Below are positions 5,893 through 7,172 of a DNA stretch of 7,172 nt, piece after piece. Both the position numbers and the translations under genes were made by a program. Each line of letters starts with the position of its first letter. Position 1 is the stretch's first letter. Below the pieces are notes generated by a model, which was given only the letters and a program-made list of their open reading frames with translations, was not told the origin of the DNA and ran no database searches. The DNA is taken from assembly GCA_964392115.1 (NCBI GenBank), contig CAYMOU010000102.1, positions 1-7,172 on the forward strand, in the 5' to 3' direction. This stretch comes from CAYXWM01 sp964392115. GTDB lineage: Bacteria > Bacillota > Clostridia > Lachnospirales > WRBF01.

Positions 5893-6548
5893 TTCATCAA
5901 CTCCTGCCACCATTCAACTATCTTAAACTTTACAGCTACTTCGGGTTCGTCATGTTTAGCCACCAAGTTGTAAGTTTCGGTAGTGAGCACTTTTCTCAAT
6001 TGTGTATCTTGTTTTTCGGTTATGGTCTTTTGGGTTATGTCAACATAGCACAGAGGCGGAAACATTACACACCACCAGTTGCTACCTTCGGCATCGCCTA
6101 TGTTTATTCTCAAGGCTTGGTAATTTCCTGCAGGTAAGGCTACATTTGCATAGGATTTTGTGGGAAAATATTCGTTGGTTAATTCTGCCGTTACGTTGTA
6201 ATCATAGCCGTTTTCGTATACCACTTCTTGGGCGAATTTTTGAATCTCGTCTAAGTTGGCTAATATGAAATCCTTGGTTTCGTCCACATTGGCTGATGCT
6301 TCCAGCCCGTATCTGAATCTCTCCAATACTCTGTCCCTAACCGTTATTTTTAAGTTTTGGTCAGCGTCCGAGTCGGAGTTGGCTTTTACGTGCAATCTGA
6401 TTACCTGTTCTGCAATTTCCCGCTGCATACTTTCCGAATATGCATATGTCATAAATGCCACGATAAATGTAAAAATAAGTCCGCATATTACTGAAAGGGT
6501 AAGTACCTTTTTTTCTTTCATATACCATTCTTTTATTAATCTATACAT
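5889..6548 (-). CDS. spoIIR: Stage II sporulation protein R (SpoIIR)
   Basis: SpoIIR is the secreted forespore signal that triggers the mother-cell protease SpoIIGA to process pro-sigma-E. This copy has 219 residues. It has a basic N-terminus, a hydrophobic export or anchor segment (about 15-37), then IRLHVKANSDSDADQNLK (50-67), the family hallmark. A long helix, the conserved LPAGNYQALRINIG (138-151) and NWWCVMFPPLC (157-167) follow, the last also diagnostic. The start is ATG at 6548-6546, with AGAGG (6559-6555) 6 bases upstream. A GTG 15 bases earlier (6563) is in frame but less well placed, and an ATG at residue 10 would shorten the basic N-terminus. A sigma-F promoter match lies at 6583-6611, as expected for a forespore gene. 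It is the first gene of a two-gene unit, its stop overlapping the start of the YpeB-N-like gene. Confidence 0.95.
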   Translation of the reverse strand: MYRLIKEWYMKEKKVLTLSVICGLIFTFIVAFMTYAYSESMQREIAEQVIRLHVKANSDSDADQNLKITVRDRVLERFRYGLEASANVDETKDFILANLDEIQKFAQEVVYENGYDYNVTAELTNEYFPTKSYANVALPAGNYQALRINIGDAEGSNWWCVMFPPLCYVDITQKTITEKQDTQLRKVLTTETYNLVAKHDEPEVAVKFKIVEWWQELMK

Positions 6549-6582
6549 AGCACACCTCTGCACATTTCTTGGTCGATATTAC

Positions 6583-6611
6583 AATTATTTCCGGTAGCAA
6601 AAATTTTATAC
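6583..6611 (-). promoter_or_regulatory. Sigma-F promoter of spoIIR
   Basis: On the minus strand GTATA (6611-6607) matches the sigma-F -35 (GYWTA). GGAAATAATT (6592-6583) matches every fixed base of the -10 (GGnrAnAnTw). The spacer is 14 bases, one shorter than the usual 15. Transcription would start near 6576, about 28 bases before the spoIIR ATG. spoIIR is a known sigma-F gene in B. subtilis, which supports the call. Confidence 0.7.
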
Positions 6612-6691
6612 AGGCTTCCAAAATAAATTCTTTAAGTCCCTTCCGGGATTTATTGTCTACTTTAAAATCTTGAGGCATAGAGCCTTTGTCC

Positions 6692-6746
6692 AAAAAAAAT
6701 AAAGCCTTAACAAAACATCCGGTCCGGATATTTACTGTTAAGGCTT
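6692..6746 (-). terminator. Terminator of the DUF503 gene with a nested hairpin
   Basis: AAGCCTTAACA (6702-6712) and TGTTAAGGCTT (6736-6746) form a perfect 11-bp stem. On the minus strand it is followed by TTTATTTTTTTT (6703-6692), a strong T-tract. The 23-base interior contains a second palindrome, ATCCGG-T-CCGGAT (6717-6729), so the loop can fold into its own hairpin. It starts 17 bases after the DUF503 stop and separates that gene from the spoIIR promoter. Confidence 0.85.
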
Positions 6747-6762
6747 AACAATTATTATGAAT

Positions 6763-7044
6763 TTATCTTTCCTCAAACTCTACACTTACAATCTCGGCAT
6801 CCGTATGTCTTTCTATATAATTTACTATATTTTCGTACATACTGTCTGCCGAGGCGTTATCCGCCGCCAAAAAAGCTATGGATATAACTATGGATTGGTG
6901 CAAATCTTGTGTGTCACTTTCCGCTGCTGAAACGTTGAATTTATTCTTGGTTTTTTCCAATAAACTTTTAACCACCATGCGTTTTTCTTTTAGGCTGTGA
7001 ACCCAATTTGCATGAAGTTTAAGGGTTATCAAGTAAACCTGCAT
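6763..7044 (-). CDS. DUF503 family protein (YlxP-like)
   Basis: This encodes a 93-residue cytoplasmic DUF503 protein, the family of B. subtilis YlxP, commonly encoded near infB and rbfA and proposed to bind RNA or the ribosome; the function is not settled. The N-terminal strand MQVYLITLKLHA is followed by the signature LKEKRMVVKSLLEKTKNKFNVSAAE (about 18-42), then SIVISIAFLAADN and a C-terminal helix and strand ending VSVEFEER, giving a ferredoxin-like alpha/beta pattern of full family length. The start is ATG with AGGTG (7054-7050) 5 bases upstream. It ends at the nested-hairpin terminator (6692-6746). No infB, rbfA or nusA is seen; the upstream sequence in the window has at most the tail of another frame, so the usual neighbourhood is not evident here. 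Confidence 0.92.
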   Translation of the reverse strand: MQVYLITLKLHANWVHSLKEKRMVVKSLLEKTKNKFNVSAAESDTQDLHQSIVISIAFLAADNASADSMYENIVNYIERHTDAEIVSVEFEER

Positions 7045-7081
7045 ATTATCACCTAATCCGTAACAAAGATTGGCTTTACAG

Positions 7082-7171
7082 TCAAATGAACAAGGAATAG
7101 TAACAAAAGCTATTCTCCGTAAACGGTTCGCTCATGTGTTTTTCAAGGAAAACCACCGGTCGCTCACCACT
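7082..7171 (-). CDS. Possible C-terminal fragment of an unidentified gene cut by the window edge
   Basis: On the minus strand a frame is open from the window edge for 29 codons (SGERPVVFLEKHMSEPFTEN and nine more residues) and stops at TGA 7084-7082, 37 bases before the DUF503 ATG. The composition is protein-like but too short to identify, and no known family was recognised. The stretch also contains a hairpin, GAATAG (7095-7100) with CTATTC (7110-7115), and a near direct repeat, CGGTTCGCTCA (7124-7134) and CGGTCGCTCA (7157-7166). It could therefore equally be a non-coding repeat or leader. Confidence 0.25.
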   Translation of the reverse strand, partial: SGERPVVFLEKHMSEPFTENSFCYYSLFI

Positions 7172-7172
7172 G

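Noticed and set aside
5911..5913. GTG start of the YpeB-N-like gene inside spoIIR
   Set aside because: The AGGAG at 5905-5901 is positioned for the ATG at 5892, which also gives the classic ATGA coupling.
6561..6563. GTG as start of spoIIR
   Set aside because: It is in frame, but the AGAGG site lies downstream of it, correctly spaced for the ATG at 6548 instead.
6256..6597. 113-codon plus-strand open frame opposite spoIIR
   Set aside because: It is antisense to conserved SpoIIR sequence and its sigma-F promoter, with no protein-family resemblance.
1..7172. CRISPR array, tRNA, rRNA, insertion sequence or phage genes
   Set aside because: No regularly spaced repeats, cloverleaf or rRNA-like segments, transposase motifs or phage proteins were seen on either strand.

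Overview
The window looks like a chromosomal segment from an endospore-forming, fairly low-GC Gram-positive bacterium, most likely an anaerobic clostridial or Peptococcaceae-type Firmicute. The evidence is a recognisable SpoIIR, a YpeB N-terminal-like protein, a YhcN/YlaJ-type sporulation lipoprotein, a DUF2225 protein, a DUF503 (YlxP-like) protein, purine-rich Shine-Dalgarno sites, and frequent TTG or other non-ATG starts. The genus cannot be fixed from sequence alone.

Left part (1-1824): a minus-strand Pro/Ser/Thr-rich lipoprotein of unknown function (108-1187) ends at a strong GC hairpin terminator. A divergent intergenic region (1188-1374) separates it from a plus-strand YhcN/YlaJ-family spore lipoprotein (1375-1824). 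That region carries repeat and dyad motifs and a forespore-type promoter candidate.

Middle part (1825-5371): a 420-bp AT-rich non-coding stretch holds hairpins, an extended -10 promoter candidate and a 12-bp tandem repeat just before a Shine-Dalgarno. It leads into a two-gene operon: a DUF2225 zinc-knuckle/TPR-like protein, probably started at a rare CTG, and a 751-residue aconitase-superfamily hydratase of the YbhJ type with intact Fe-S and catalytic signatures. A perfect 12-bp hairpin follows and serves the convergent operon as well.

Right part (5372-7172), all on the minus strand and read right to left: a DUF503 protein with its own nested-hairpin terminator, then a near-consensus sigma-F promoter, then spoIIR, then a short membrane protein equivalent to only the N-terminal domain of the germination protein YpeB. 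The last two are joined by an ATGA stop/start overlap. The right edge may hold the last codons of another gene.

The most unusual unit is the spoIIR/YpeB-N pair. The intercompartmental signal that activates sigma-E in the mother cell appears co-translated with a one-domain YpeB-like membrane protein under a forespore promoter. No mobile element, CRISPR array, tRNA or rRNA was seen.
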